The position numbers and the translations under genes are program-made. Below, one piece after another: positions 6,807-14,265 of a DNA stretch of 17,924 nucleotides. This DNA comes from Clostridium sp. CAG:1193 (GTDB lineage: Bacteria > Bacillota_I > Bacilli_A > RF39 > UBA660). The notes below the pieces were generated by a model. It was not told the origin of the DNA. It worked only from the letters and a program-made list of their open reading frames with translations, and did no database searches. Within the stretch, counting starts at the first letter, position 1. Each line of letters begins with the position of its first letter. The stretch is from assembly GCA_000436255.1 (NCBI GenBank), contig HF990819.1, forward strand, positions 1-17,924, written 5' to 3'.

Positions 6807-7436
6807 ATGAGACTTAGAAACATCAAAAATAAAGAAGAAATTATTAATAATAGTAAATATATAATAATTAATCCGAAAGAATATAAAGGTAAGTGGAAAA
6901 CAGTTTTTAATAATAATAATCCAATCTATATAGAAATAGGTATGGGTAAAGGAAATTTCATACTTAAAAATGCACTTAAATACAAAGATATTAATTTTAT
7001 TGGAATAGAAAAATTTGATACAGTAATTGCAAAAGCAATAAAAAAGGTAAATGAATATGATTTACCTAATTTAAAATTAATAAGAATGGATGCGAAAGAA
7101 TTAAATGAAGTATTTTATCATGATATTGATTTAATTTATTTAACCTTTTCTGATCCGTGGCCAAAAGATAGACATGCGAAAAGAAGATTAACACATGAAA
7201 ACTTTTTAAAGATTTATGATGATCTTTTTAAAGATAAAAAAAGAATAACTTTGAAAACTGATAATAAAGGTTTATTTGAATACTCACTTACTTCTTTAAG
7301 TAATTATGGATACATATTAAAGAAGGTAAATGTTGATTTGCATAATAGTTTAGAATGTGATATTATAACAACGGAATATGAGGATAAATTTGTATCACTT
7401 AATAAACCAATATACAAACTAGAATGTGAAAAATAA
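6807..7436 (+). CDS. trmB: tRNA (guanine-N7-)-methyltransferase
   Basis: 209 residues, close to the usual length of Bacillota TrmB. It transfers a methyl group from S-adenosylmethionine to N7 of G46 in the variable loop of tRNAs. The SAM-binding loop is IEIGMGKGNF (Glu43, Gly45-Gly49), followed by the acidic FIGIEKF strand end, then the family hallmark FSDPWPKDRHAKRRL starting at Asp116, whose Asp/Pro/Trp/Lys and His residues form the active site, and TDN(K) further on. The ATG follows a single base after the upstream stop, with AGAAAGG as the ribosome binding site. In Bacillus, trmB (ytmQ) belongs to the same chromosomal segment as ytxG/ytxH and tyrS, matching the order here. Confidence 0.96.
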   Translation: MRLRNIKNKEEIINNSKYIIINPKEYKGKWKTVFNNNNPIYIEIGMGKGNFILKNALKYKDINFIGIEKFDTVIAKAIKKVNEYDLPNLKLIRMDAKELNEVFYHDIDLIYLTFSDPWPKDRHAKRRLTHENFLKIYDDLFKDKKRITLKTDNKGLFEYSLTSLSNYGYILKKVNVDLHNSLECDIITTEYEDKFVSLNKPIYKLECEK

Positions 7437-7459
7437 ATATATGAAATATTAAAAAAAGA

Positions 7460-7468
7460 TGTTATAAT
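7460..7468 (+). promoter_or_regulatory. Extended -10 promoter for the 7490 operon
   Basis: TG-T-TATAAT, with AGGAGCAGGTGAT ahead of the ATG at 7490. No terminator is obvious between trmB and this promoter, so read-through is possible. Confidence 0.55.
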
Positions 7469-7489
7469 ATAATAGGAGCAGGTGATCTT

Positions 7490-8143
7490 ATGAAGAAGAT
7501 ACTGTTATTATTGTTAACCCTGTTTTTAGTAACTGGTTGTGAAAGTGCTAATAACACTGTTAATAAAATAGATGTAGATAAAATATTTAATACTTTTTTA
7601 TCTAAAGAAACAAAACTTGTAAATACTTCGTCAAATGGGTATAAATATTATTTGCCAAGTGGAGTAAGGCTTATAGAAAGCAATAATTATAATGATAAAT
7701 TATTTTATAATGGGTATTATTATTACTTGTTTATAGATACAGTTAGTTATTATTATAATACTAGTCCAGAATATAATATAAATCCTTCATTATTTTATTC
7801 AAATATACTTAGTTATAATGGAAAAACTGGGTATGCTGAAATAGAGGAAAATGATGGATTATATAGAATAAAAATTTATTATAATTATGCTTCAATTGAA
7901 ACTTATGTTGATTATGGCAATATTAAACAAACTATAACAAATATGTGTTATATACTAAATTCAATTAAGTTTAATGATGTAATAGTAAAACTTACAGTTG
8001 GTGATGATGATACGTTACTATCTGAAGAAACATTTGACTTTTATACACCGAGAAAAGAAGGAAATTTTATTGATTATATAAATAAATATGATCAGTATAA
8101 AGAAAAAAAAGAAAATGGCTTAGGAAATGAAGAAAGTGAGTAG
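7490..8143 (+). CDS. Lipoprotein, unknown function
   Basis: 217 residues, with a GGTGAT ribosome binding site. MKK plus a Leu-rich segment ends in a lipobox V-T-G-C (Cys17), so it should be lipidated and face outward. The mature domain has about 200 residues with many Tyr/Asn, a KYYLPSGVRLIESNNYN segment, an NDKLFYNGYYYYLFID strand pair and a long NMCYILNSIKFND helix. It resembles small lipoproteins kept next to ytxG/ytxH-type genes in some uncultured Bacilli, but I cannot name a family. It leads a tightly packed operon; the next gene starts 9 nt after its stop. Confidence 0.82.
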   Translation: MKKILLLLLTLFLVTGCESANNTVNKIDVDKIFNTFLSKETKLVNTSSNGYKYYLPSGVRLIESNNYNDKLFYNGYYYYLFIDTVSYYYNTSPEYNINPSLFYSNILSYNGKTGYAEIEENDGLYRIKIYYNYASIETYVDYGNIKQTITNMCYILNSIKFNDVIVKLTVGDDDTLLSEETFDFYTPRKEGNFIDYINKYDQYKEKKENGLGNEESE

Positions 8144-8152
8144 AGGTGTTAT

Positions 8153-8845
8153 ATGGGACTTTTTGACAAATTAAAAAATATATTTATAGAAGAAGAATTA
8201 GTAGATGATACTGGTGCAGAAAAAGAAGTGGCTATTCCTCCAAAAAAAGAAGAAATAGAGATTAAAGAGATAAAAAATGATGCACCGGTTGTAAAGGAAG
8301 TTAAAGAAGAAGTAAATGAAGCAAGTGATAGATCACTAGTAGATACAAAAGAAAACTTTAAATTCCCAATTATATTTGAAGAAGATGATTTTAAAGAAGA
8401 AAAAAGAAGAACTAAGAGTATAAATGTACTTGAAAGAGAAAATACTAAGTATGAACCCGAAATAAGAAGAGAAGCTAAACCTCAGAAAAAAGTATTTAAA
8501 CCTTCTCCAGTAATTTCTCCAGTATATGGTGTTCTTGATAAAAATTATTCGAAAGAAGATATAACTTCAAAAGATGGTCTTTTAAACGATTCAGAAGATA
8601 AAATTGATATTGATTATGTTATTAAAAAAGCATATGGCAGTGATACAACTTTAAAAGAAGAAAACAAAGAAGAAGATACTAAAATAGATTTATTTAAAGA
8701 AGAAGAAATTAAGAGTGAAGATGTAAATGTTACAGAACTAGATGAAAAAATTAAATCAATAGATGATTTATTAAAAGATACTAGTGATGATGATTTTTAT
8801 TCATTAGTTGATAGTATGTATAAAGATAGTGAGGTGGACGAATGA
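8153..8845 (+). CDS. Acidic, mostly disordered cytoplasmic protein with two short conserved-looking motifs
   Basis: 230 residues, with AGAGGTG ahead of the ATG. The start MGLFDKLKNIF is an amphipathic helix of the kind that lets soluble proteins touch the membrane. Residues about 12-110 and 150-210 are almost entirely Glu/Lys/Asp and should be unfolded. Two hydrophobic islands stand out: KPSPVISPVYGVLDKNY (about 116-132) and IDDLLKDTSDDDFYSLVDSMY near the C-terminus. They look like linear binding motifs. The stop codon overlaps the ATG of the next gene (ATGA at 8842-8845), implying translational coupling with the YtxG-like protein. No family recognised; a membrane-linked adaptor is inference. 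Confidence 0.75.
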   Translation: MGLFDKLKNIFIEEELVDDTGAEKEVAIPPKKEEIEIKEIKNDAPVVKEVKEEVNEASDRSLVDTKENFKFPIIFEEDDFKEEKRRTKSINVLERENTKYEPEIRREAKPQKKVFKPSPVISPVYGVLDKNYSKEDITSKDGLLNDSEDKIDIDYVIKKAYGSDTTLKEENKEEDTKIDLFKEEEIKSEDVNVTELDEKIKSIDDLLKDTSDDDFYSLVDSMYKDSEVDE

Positions 8846-9144
8846 GTACATTAGAAATACTACAAGTAGTGTTACCATTATTATTATATGTTGTTGCAAT
8901 AACATTATTAATCGTACTTATAATTTTAAGTATTAAACTTGTTAAAACATTAAATAAAATTGATGGTATAGTAGAAGATGTAAATAAGAAAGTAAAATCA
9001 TTAAATGGAGTATTTAATTTTATTGATTTTTGTACAGACAAAATATCTTCAGTAACTAATAAAGTTGTTGATAAAGTAACAGGTTTAGTAATAAAATTGG
9101 GGAAAAAGAAGTATAATAAAAAAGAGGAGGAAGATTATGAGTAA
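8842..9144 (+). CDS. YtxG-like small membrane protein (DUF948-type)
   Basis: 100 residues, with AGGTGGACGA before the ATG, which overlaps the previous stop. Residues about 7-33 are one strong transmembrane helix (VVLPLLLYVVAITLLIVLII). After it comes the pattern LVKTLNKIDGIVEDVNKKV, typical of the DUF948/YtxG family, in which a single helix is followed by an amphipathic region with regularly spaced Val/Ile. It ends in a Lys/Glu-rich tail overlapping the next gene by 8 nt. The pairing with YtxH downstream is the same as in Bacillus ytxG-ytxH, which lies in the murC/tyrS part of the chromosome. The function is not established; general-stress association is known for ytxGH in Bacillus. Confidence 0.72.
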   Translation: MSTLEILQVVLPLLLYVVAITLLIVLIILSIKLVKTLNKIDGIVEDVNKKVKSLNGVFNFIDFCTDKISSVTNKVVDKVTGLVIKLGKKKYNKKEEEDYE

Positions 9145-9538
9145 AAAAGGTAAATTAGGAAGCTTTTTAGGTGGTGCTTTAGTAGGCGCTGGATTAGGTA
9201 TTTTATTCGCACCTAAAAGTGGAAGTGAAACAAGAAAAGCGTTAGCAGAAGAAATATCTGTGCTTTGGGATAAAATAAGAGGTATGGATGCTGATGAAAT
9301 TAAAAATAAATTAGAGGCAAAACTAAAAGAAATAGAAGATGGTATAAAATCTTTAGATAAAGAAAAAGTTTTAAGTATTGCAAAAGAAAAATGCGAAGAT
9401 TTAAAACAAAAGGTAGATGAATTAATAACTATGGCTAAAGATGCAAGTAAGCCGGTTATTGAAAATGCTGCTTTATCAGTTAAAAGAAAGCTTGCTTCTG
9501 TTACAAAAGATGTATTAAAGAAACTAGAAGAAGAATAA
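9137..9538 (+). CDS. YtxH-domain protein
   Basis: 133 residues, strong AGAGGAGG ribosome binding site inside the end of the previous gene. The N-terminus has the YtxH signature: basic MSKKGK, then a glycine-rich membrane segment GSFLGGALVGAGLGILFAPK and SGSETRKAL. The remaining 100 residues are a Lys/Glu-rich amphipathic helix (EIKNKLEAKLKEIEDGIKSL), as in other members. It should be a small membrane-attached protein; its biochemical role is unknown. It is the last gene of the operon and is followed 7 nt later by a strong terminator. Confidence 0.88.
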   Translation: MSKKGKLGSFLGGALVGAGLGILFAPKSGSETRKALAEEISVLWDKIRGMDADEIKNKLEAKLKEIEDGIKSLDKEKVLSIAKEKCEDLKQKVDELITMAKDASKPVIENAALSVKRKLASVTKDVLKKLEEE

Positions 9539-9545
9539 AATATAT

Positions 9546-9582
9546 ACAATGTTTCATAGTGTTATGAAATATTGTTTTTTTA
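9546..9582 (+). terminator. Strong intrinsic terminator of the ytxGH operon
   Basis: ACAATGTTTCATA (9546-9558) pairs with TATGAAATATTGT (9563-9575), 13 bp including one G-U, with a 4-nt loop and a run of seven T's. Confidence 0.88.
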
Positions 9583-9627
9583 TTGATAATATGTATCTTT
9601 AAAGATAGAATTTAAAGAGTCAAATTA

Positions 9628-9656
9628 TTGACAATAAATATAAAAAACATTATACT
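9628..9656 (+). promoter_or_regulatory. Promoter of the tyrS T-box transcript
   Basis: TTGACA (9628-9633), a 17-nt spacer and TATACT (9651-9656). Consensus at -35 and one mismatch at -10; the transcript should start near 9663, directly at the base of the leader. Confidence 0.8.
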
Positions 9657-9663
9657 ATAAACA

Positions 9664-9858
9664 TAAATTGAGATTATTAGTAGTTTAATAATTTGAAAAG
9701 TAGAGATTTAGTGGATGCTGTAAACTAAACAAATTATTAAATGAATTACTTATCAATCCGTAATCCGGTTAAAGATTTTAAGTGCATAAAGTTTATGAAC
9801 TAAGGTGGTACCGTTCTTATGAACCCTTAGATTATAAATTTTTTTATTTTAAAGGAGG
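9664..9858 (+). ncRNA. T-box riboswitch leader of tyrS
   Basis: An uncharged tRNA-Tyr sensor controlling tyrS. The base of Stem I pairs ATTGA (9667-9671) with TCAAT (9753-9757); the upper stem TTAATAATTT (9685-9694) pairs perfectly with AAATTATTAA (9731-9740). Between them lies the specifier loop: AGTAG on the 5' side (9679-9683) and GAATTAC on the 3' side, giving a UAC (Tyr) specifier at 9747-9749. The antiterminator is complete: CTAAGG (9800-9805)/CCTTAG (9825-9830), the seven-base bulge TGGTACC (9806-9812) that binds the tRNA acceptor end, and GTTC/GAAC with loop TTAT. The specifier fits the downstream gene. No GC-rich terminator hairpin is seen after it, only a T-rich stretch and then the AAAGGAGG ribosome binding site (9851-9858), four bases of which are complementary to CCTT in the antiterminator's 3' arm. 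The 9539-9864 gap contains this leader, its promoter and the preceding terminator. Confidence 0.9.
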
Positions 9859-9864
9859 AAAAGA

Positions 9865-11097
9865 ATGAAATTATTTGAAGAATTAAAATGGAGAGGATTA
9901 ATAAAAGATGTTGCAGGAAGTGATTTAGAAGATAAATTAAATAATGAACAAATTACTTTTTATTGGGGAACAGATCCAACTGCAGATAGTCTTCATCTTG
10001 GACATTATTCATCATTACTTACAGCAAAACGTCTTTCTAATGCTGGACATCATCCAATCTTATTAGTTGGAGGTGCGACTGGTTTAATAGGAGATCCAAG
10101 ACCGACTAGTGAAAGAGAAATAATGGATAAAGAAGTACTACGAAAAAACTTAGAAGGAATAAAAAAACAAGTTGATAAAATATTTGATGGTAAAGCAGAA
10201 ATAGTTAATAACTATGATTGGATGAAAGATTTTAATTATTTAGATTTTCTAAGAGATGTAGGAAAATATATAAATATCAACTACATGCTTTCAAAAGATA
10301 TTATAAATAGAAGATTAGAAACAGGTATTACATATGCAGAATTTTCATATACACTAATGCAAGGATATGACTTTTTACACTTATATGAAACAAAAAATTG
10401 TATTATGCAAGCAGAAGGATCTGACCAATGGGGTAATATAACTACAGGAATAGACTTAATTAGAAAAAAAACAGGAAAAGAAGCATATGCATTTACAATG
10501 CCACTTGTACTTGATGCACAAGGTAAAAAGTTTGGAAAATCAGAAGGTAATGCATTATGGTTAGATATTAATAAAACAAGTTCATACGAATTATATCAAT
10601 ATCTGATAAATTCAGATGATTCAATGTGTGAACAATATTTAAAAATATTTACATTCCTAAAGCCAGAAGAAATCATTGAAATAATTAAAAAACACAACGA
10701 ACAACCACATCTAAGATTAGCGCAAAAAACACTTGCAAGAGAAATAATAACAGATTTACATGGAAAAGAAGAATACGAAAAAGCAGTTAAGATTAGTGAG
10801 GCATTATTTAATGGAAATGTATGTGATATAGATCCTACATTAATAGATAAGATATTTAAAAATGTTCCTAATTCAAATATAGATAATGATGATAATATAG
10901 TTAATTTACTAGTTAATACTAATATATGTACATCAAAAAGAGAAGCAAGAGAATTTATAACAAATGGAAGTATAAGTATTAATGGAAATAAAATAACTGA
11001 CTTAGATTATGTTGTAACAAAAGAGTTCGCAATAGATAAAAAATACGTAATCGTAAGAAAAGGTAAAAAGAAATATTATCTAGTAAAATATAATTAA
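9865..11097 (+). CDS. tyrS: Tyrosyl-tRNA synthetase
   Basis: 410 residues, the normal size of a bacterial TyrRS. It charges tRNA-Tyr with tyrosine through a tyrosyl-adenylate in the cytoplasm. The class I HIGH motif is HLGH at 44-47 (TADSLHLGHYSS), and the KMSKS equivalent is KFGKS at 222-226. The tyrosine and Rossmann segments are normal (YDFLHLYETKNCIMQAEGSDQWGN). The C-terminus (about 345-400) is an S4-type RNA-binding domain (TSKREAREFITNGSISINGNKI). The ATG sits 6 nt after a perfect AAAGGAGG. Regulation is by the T-box leader just upstream. No terminator is seen after the stop; a new promoter begins 5 nt later, so some read-through into the next block is likely. Confidence 0.98.
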   Translation: MKLFEELKWRGLIKDVAGSDLEDKLNNEQITFYWGTDPTADSLHLGHYSSLLTAKRLSNAGHHPILLVGGATGLIGDPRPTSEREIMDKEVLRKNLEGIKKQVDKIFDGKAEIVNNYDWMKDFNYLDFLRDVGKYININYMLSKDIINRRLETGITYAEFSYTLMQGYDFLHLYETKNCIMQAEGSDQWGNITTGIDLIRKKTGKEAYAFTMPLVLDAQGKKFGKSEGNALWLDINKTSSYELYQYLINSDDSMCEQYLKIFTFLKPEEIIEIIKKHNEQPHLRLAQKTLAREIITDLHGKEEYEKAVKISEALFNGNVCDIDPTLIDKIFKNVPNSNIDNDDNIVNLLVNTNICTSKREAREFITNGSISINGNKITDLDYVVTKEFAIDKKYVIVRKGKKKYYLVKYN

Positions 11098-11101
11098 AGT
11101 A

Positions 11102-11110
11102 TGATATAAT
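11102..11110 (+). promoter_or_regulatory. Extended -10 promoter for the C39/helical-domain operon
   Basis: TG-A-TATAAT starting 5 nt after the tyrS stop; GGTGAT is the ribosome binding site and ATG follows at 11126. Confidence 0.6.
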
Positions 11111-11125
11111 TAGAATGGTGATAGT

Positions 11126-12046
11126 ATGAGTGCTATAACGGAGGGTGTAATTAAGTATAGTCAGGCTAGTACAGATGCAGCAATATATGACGCATCCTCA
11201 GCAAAAGGATACTGCGATACAATAATTAACGAGATACAAGCACTTATTTCAAACCAAATATTTGAATTTAAAGAAGGATTATCTGTATTACAAGAAAATA
11301 TTAATAAAGTTTCTGAAATTAATGAAATTCTTACAGAAATAAAAACACAAATTGAATCATTTTGTGCAAGTTTAAATATAGATGTATCTTTATTAGATTT
11401 AGAGTTACCAATACTTCCAAGTATGCAAATAGATAATAAATTAAATATTCCTTATTTTTGCCAACAAAATTCGAGATGGGGAGGAATATTGTATGATTGG
11501 AGTGTTAATGCTGGTGCAATTAAATTAAAAGGTTCAGCATGTGGATATACATCACTTGCAATGATTTTAAATGGATTAAGTGAAAATAAGCATGTAAACC
11601 CATATAGTGTTTTAATGGATTTAAGAAATATTAACTTTGGTAAAAGAACACATTATGGCTATGGTGCTGCTGAAGATAGTGAATTGATGAATTCTGATTA
11701 TCTGTTGCAGTATAATGTAAGTGCAACAGAGATAGAAGACAAAACTAATGAAAATTTTGTAAGTGAATTAAAAAATGGACATCCTATAATTATAAGAGTG
11801 CCTGGTCATTATATGGCATTAACACTAACAGATGAAGGTAAGATATATCTTTTAGATCCAACAACAAATTGGGGAAGTGGTTACCCTAAAAGAGGGCCTA
11901 AAGAGTATGACTCTGTTAATGATATAGTAAGTGTTTATGGAGAAATACAATGGGCAGCATCATATGAAATTATGGATGAAAATGCAAACATGGAAAACTC
12001 TTCAAATATATTAGAAAATAAAGATACAGATATTATTTTTATATGA
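11126..12046 (+). CDS. Putative secreted C39-like cysteine peptidase with an N-terminal helical targeting-type domain
   Basis: 306 residues, with AATGGTGATAGT before ATG. Residues 1-90 are all helical with no hydrophobic segment or signal peptide, and carry motifs shared with the next gene: AIYDASSAKGYC (Cys30) and NINKVSEINEILTEIK...IESFC (Cys80), ending in DVSLL. From about residue 105 a C39-like papain-fold domain starts (LNIPYFCQQNSRWGG), with nucleophile Cys139 in SACGYTSLAMIL, His228 in VPGHYMALTL and Asp244 in LLDPTTNW. It should cleave a peptide or an amide/isopeptide bond. The N-terminal helical hairpin plus a catalytic domain looks like type VII secretion cargo (LXG/WXG-like), but the domain itself is one I do not recognise. 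First gene of a three-gene operon. The stop is TGA, followed at once by TAA. Confidence 0.78.
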   Translation: MSAITEGVIKYSQASTDAAIYDASSAKGYCDTIINEIQALISNQIFEFKEGLSVLQENINKVSEINEILTEIKTQIESFCASLNIDVSLLDLELPILPSMQIDNKLNIPYFCQQNSRWGGILYDWSVNAGAIKLKGSACGYTSLAMILNGLSENKHVNPYSVLMDLRNINFGKRTHYGYGAAEDSELMNSDYLLQYNVSATEIEDKTNENFVSELKNGHPIIIRVPGHYMALTLTDEGKIYLLDPTTNWGSGYPKRGPKEYDSVNDIVSVYGEIQWAASYEIMDENANMENSSNILENKDTDIIFI

Positions 12047-12096
12047 TAAAGAGTTTGTTTAATATAAATTAATTTAAAATAAGGTGGTGTTATATT

Positions 12097-14250
12097 ATGT
12101 ATAAAGATGGATATTTAAGTTATAACGAAACTGCTACAAATGAAGCAATAAGCGATGCTAGCCATGCGGGAGGATATTGTAATGATATACAAACATGCAT
12201 ATCAAATATAAAATCAAATGCAAAATATAGTGTAATTAGTAATAGTTCTGTATTAACTAATATAAATAAAGATATAAATAAAGTTTCTGAAATTAGTAAA
12301 ATTTTATCTGAACAAAAAGATACAATTGAAGCATATTGCAGAACTGAAAGTATGGATACTTCTTTATTAAATGCGGGATATACAGTAGTAAAAGATGAGC
12401 AATTTGGTAGACAAGGTTATTTATATCTTCCACCAGGTTATACTTCAACAAAAGGACTGCCAATGCTTGTATATTTAAACTGTGATGGTAGAAGAGAAGA
12501 TATGAGTAACTTAAATAATCATGGTATAGGAAGTTTATTAAATAAAGGGTATCAAATGGATGCTGTAGTATATGTTCCAGTATTTACAGAAGCTCAAGGT
12601 GCAAGTACAAGTAGACTACATTCTGCGATAAATAATATAGCACAAACATATAAAGTTGATTCAGATAGAATTTCTTTAATGGGATATAGTGCAGGAGGTT
12701 GGACAGCTGTAGATTTAGCAGGACAACATCCAGGATATTACTCTACAATAGTTACTTGTGGTGCAGGACCAACAGCAGCAAATGGAAAAGCACTTGCAGA
12801 AAGTGGGACAAAATTAATAGCGTTTATAGGAACGCAAGATCCTTTTTATAATAAAGCAATTGGTTCATTCGATGCGATGGTTAAAAATGGAGGTTCTGCT
12901 ACTCTTTATAGAGTAAATGGTGGAAGTCACGATGGTTCTAATTATAATGGTGCATTTTCAGTAGATGTACTATATGACCTTTTGCATATTAAAAAAGGTG
13001 AAATTGTTGAAATGTCTAACAGCATACAAGATGTTGATTTAACTACAATGAGAAATACAGGCCTTTTAAATGGTGATAATAATTCAAGTTCATTTTATCA
13101 AAGAGTAAAAAAACCAGGTGATAAAGAAGTAATAAGTCTTGAAATAGAGGAAAATGAAACCAATTCAAATAAAACACCAATTAGTCCATCAGGTATGGTA
13201 GATAACGCACTTAATATCCCATATTATAATCAAGGAGATCCAAGATGGGGTGATATTGTCTATACTAATAGAGGTTCACAATTAAAAAACTCTGCATGTG
13301 GATTTACTTCTCTTGCAATGATTACTGCTGGATTAAGTGGAGATGGTTCAGTTAATCCGTATACAGTTATTCAAGATATAAGACATTTAAATGCTGGAGA
13401 GAAAAGTAATTTATGTGGAGCTGCTTATAGAACTGAGTTAACGGATAGAAATTATTTGGCAAAATATAATATAGTAGCAACTGAACTAACTGATAAAAAC
13501 ACAGGTAACGTAATGAATGAACTTAATCAAGGACATCCAATAATAATGGAAGTTCCTGGACATTATATTACACTTACTTTAAGTAACAGTGGAAAAATAC
13601 TTGTTTTAGATCCATATTCAAATTGGGCTAGATCAACAAATAAAGGTACACAGGAGTTTGAAACAGTAAAAGACTTAGTAAACACTTATGGATATATTCA
13701 TTGGGCAGCATCTTATGAAGCAACTAATGGATTACCTACAGATATTAAATATACACAAGAAGCTACATCTAAACCAAATGTAGAAGTACCAAGTAGTAGT
13801 ACTAAACCAAGTACTAGTACGCCAAGTCCTACTCCAGCACCATCAAAACCAAGTGCTGATACATCAAGTGCTACTCCAGCACCAACACCATCAAAACCAA
13901 GTATAGATACACCAAGTGTAACACCTACACCAAGCCCAGATACAACACCTAGTGTTGAACCTATTAATAATATTATTCCAGATAATAAGTTTAAAGAATT
14001 TATACCAAAATTATCTGATGGTAATCTAGGTGCTATGGAAATAAGTGATAAACATGTAGATTATGAAATATTAAATATAAAAGAAGATACATATGACAAA
14101 TATATTGATAGCTTAAAAACTGATGGTTATACTTTAGGTGAGGATGGATTATGGACAAAAGATAATCATACAATTACAGTTATAAGATCTGCTGATAATA
14201 GTTCTTTAAATATCACATTAAAAGAAAATACAACAGATAATTCTATTTAG
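12097..14250 (+). CDS. Putative secreted helical domain + alpha/beta-hydrolase + C39-like peptidase + C-terminal domain
   Basis: 717 residues, with AAGGTGGTG before ATG. Residues 1-91 repeat the helical domain of the preceding protein (AISDASHAGGYC, Cys28; DINKVSEISKILSEQK..IEAYC, Cys81; ending DTSLL). Residues about 95-300 form an alpha/beta-hydrolase of the esterase D/feruloyl-esterase type: LPMLVYLNCDG, nucleophile Ser198 in GYSAGG, Asp248 in GTQDPFY, His278 in GGSHDGS. A second catalytic domain follows from about 370: Cys401 in SACGFTSLAM, His489 in VPGHYITLTL and Asp505 in LVLDPYSNW, a C39-like fold very close to the paralogue's. Then a Ser/Pro/Thr linker of about 70 residues and a C-terminal alpha+beta domain (about 630-710, EDTYDKYIDSLKTDGYTLGEDGLW). 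No signal peptide. All six catalytic residues are intact, so both enzymes should be active on an outside substrate; the substrate is unknown. Confidence 0.78.
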   Translation: MYKDGYLSYNETATNEAISDASHAGGYCNDIQTCISNIKSNAKYSVISNSSVLTNINKDINKVSEISKILSEQKDTIEAYCRTESMDTSLLNAGYTVVKDEQFGRQGYLYLPPGYTSTKGLPMLVYLNCDGRREDMSNLNNHGIGSLLNKGYQMDAVVYVPVFTEAQGASTSRLHSAINNIAQTYKVDSDRISLMGYSAGGWTAVDLAGQHPGYYSTIVTCGAGPTAANGKALAESGTKLIAFIGTQDPFYNKAIGSFDAMVKNGGSATLYRVNGGSHDGSNYNGAFSVDVLYDLLHIKKGEIVEMSNSIQDVDLTTMRNTGLLNGDNNSSSFYQRVKKPGDKEVISLEIEENETNSNKTPISPSGMVDNALNIPYYNQGDPRWGDIVYTNRGSQLKNSACGFTSLAMITAGLSGDGSVNPYTVIQDIRHLNAGEKSNLCGAAYRTELTDRNYLAKYNIVATELTDKNTGNVMNELNQGHPIIMEVPGHYITLTLSNSGKILVLDPYSNWARSTNKGTQEFETVKDLVNTYGYIHWAASYEATNGLPTDIKYTQEATSKPNVEVPSSSTKPSTSTPSPTPAPSKPSADTSSATPAPTPSKPSIDTPSVTPTPSPDTTPSVEPINNIIPDNKFKEFIPKLSDGNLGAMEISDKHVDYEILNIKEDTYDKYIDSLKTDGYTLGEDGLWTKDNHTITVIRSADNSSLNITLKENTTDNSI

Positions 14251-14265
14251 TAAAGAGGTGATAAT

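Noticed and set aside
8843..12046. TGA read as Trp (Mycoplasma code)
   Set aside because: Trp is TGG everywhere in conserved genes; TGA at 8843-8845 ends a gene exactly at the next ATG, and TGA at 12044-12046 is backed by TAA.
11531..13620. C39 domains as bacteriocin-processing transporters
   Set aside because: There is no ABC transporter membrane or ATPase part, no double-glycine leader peptide gene nearby, and the domain stands behind a soluble helical region.
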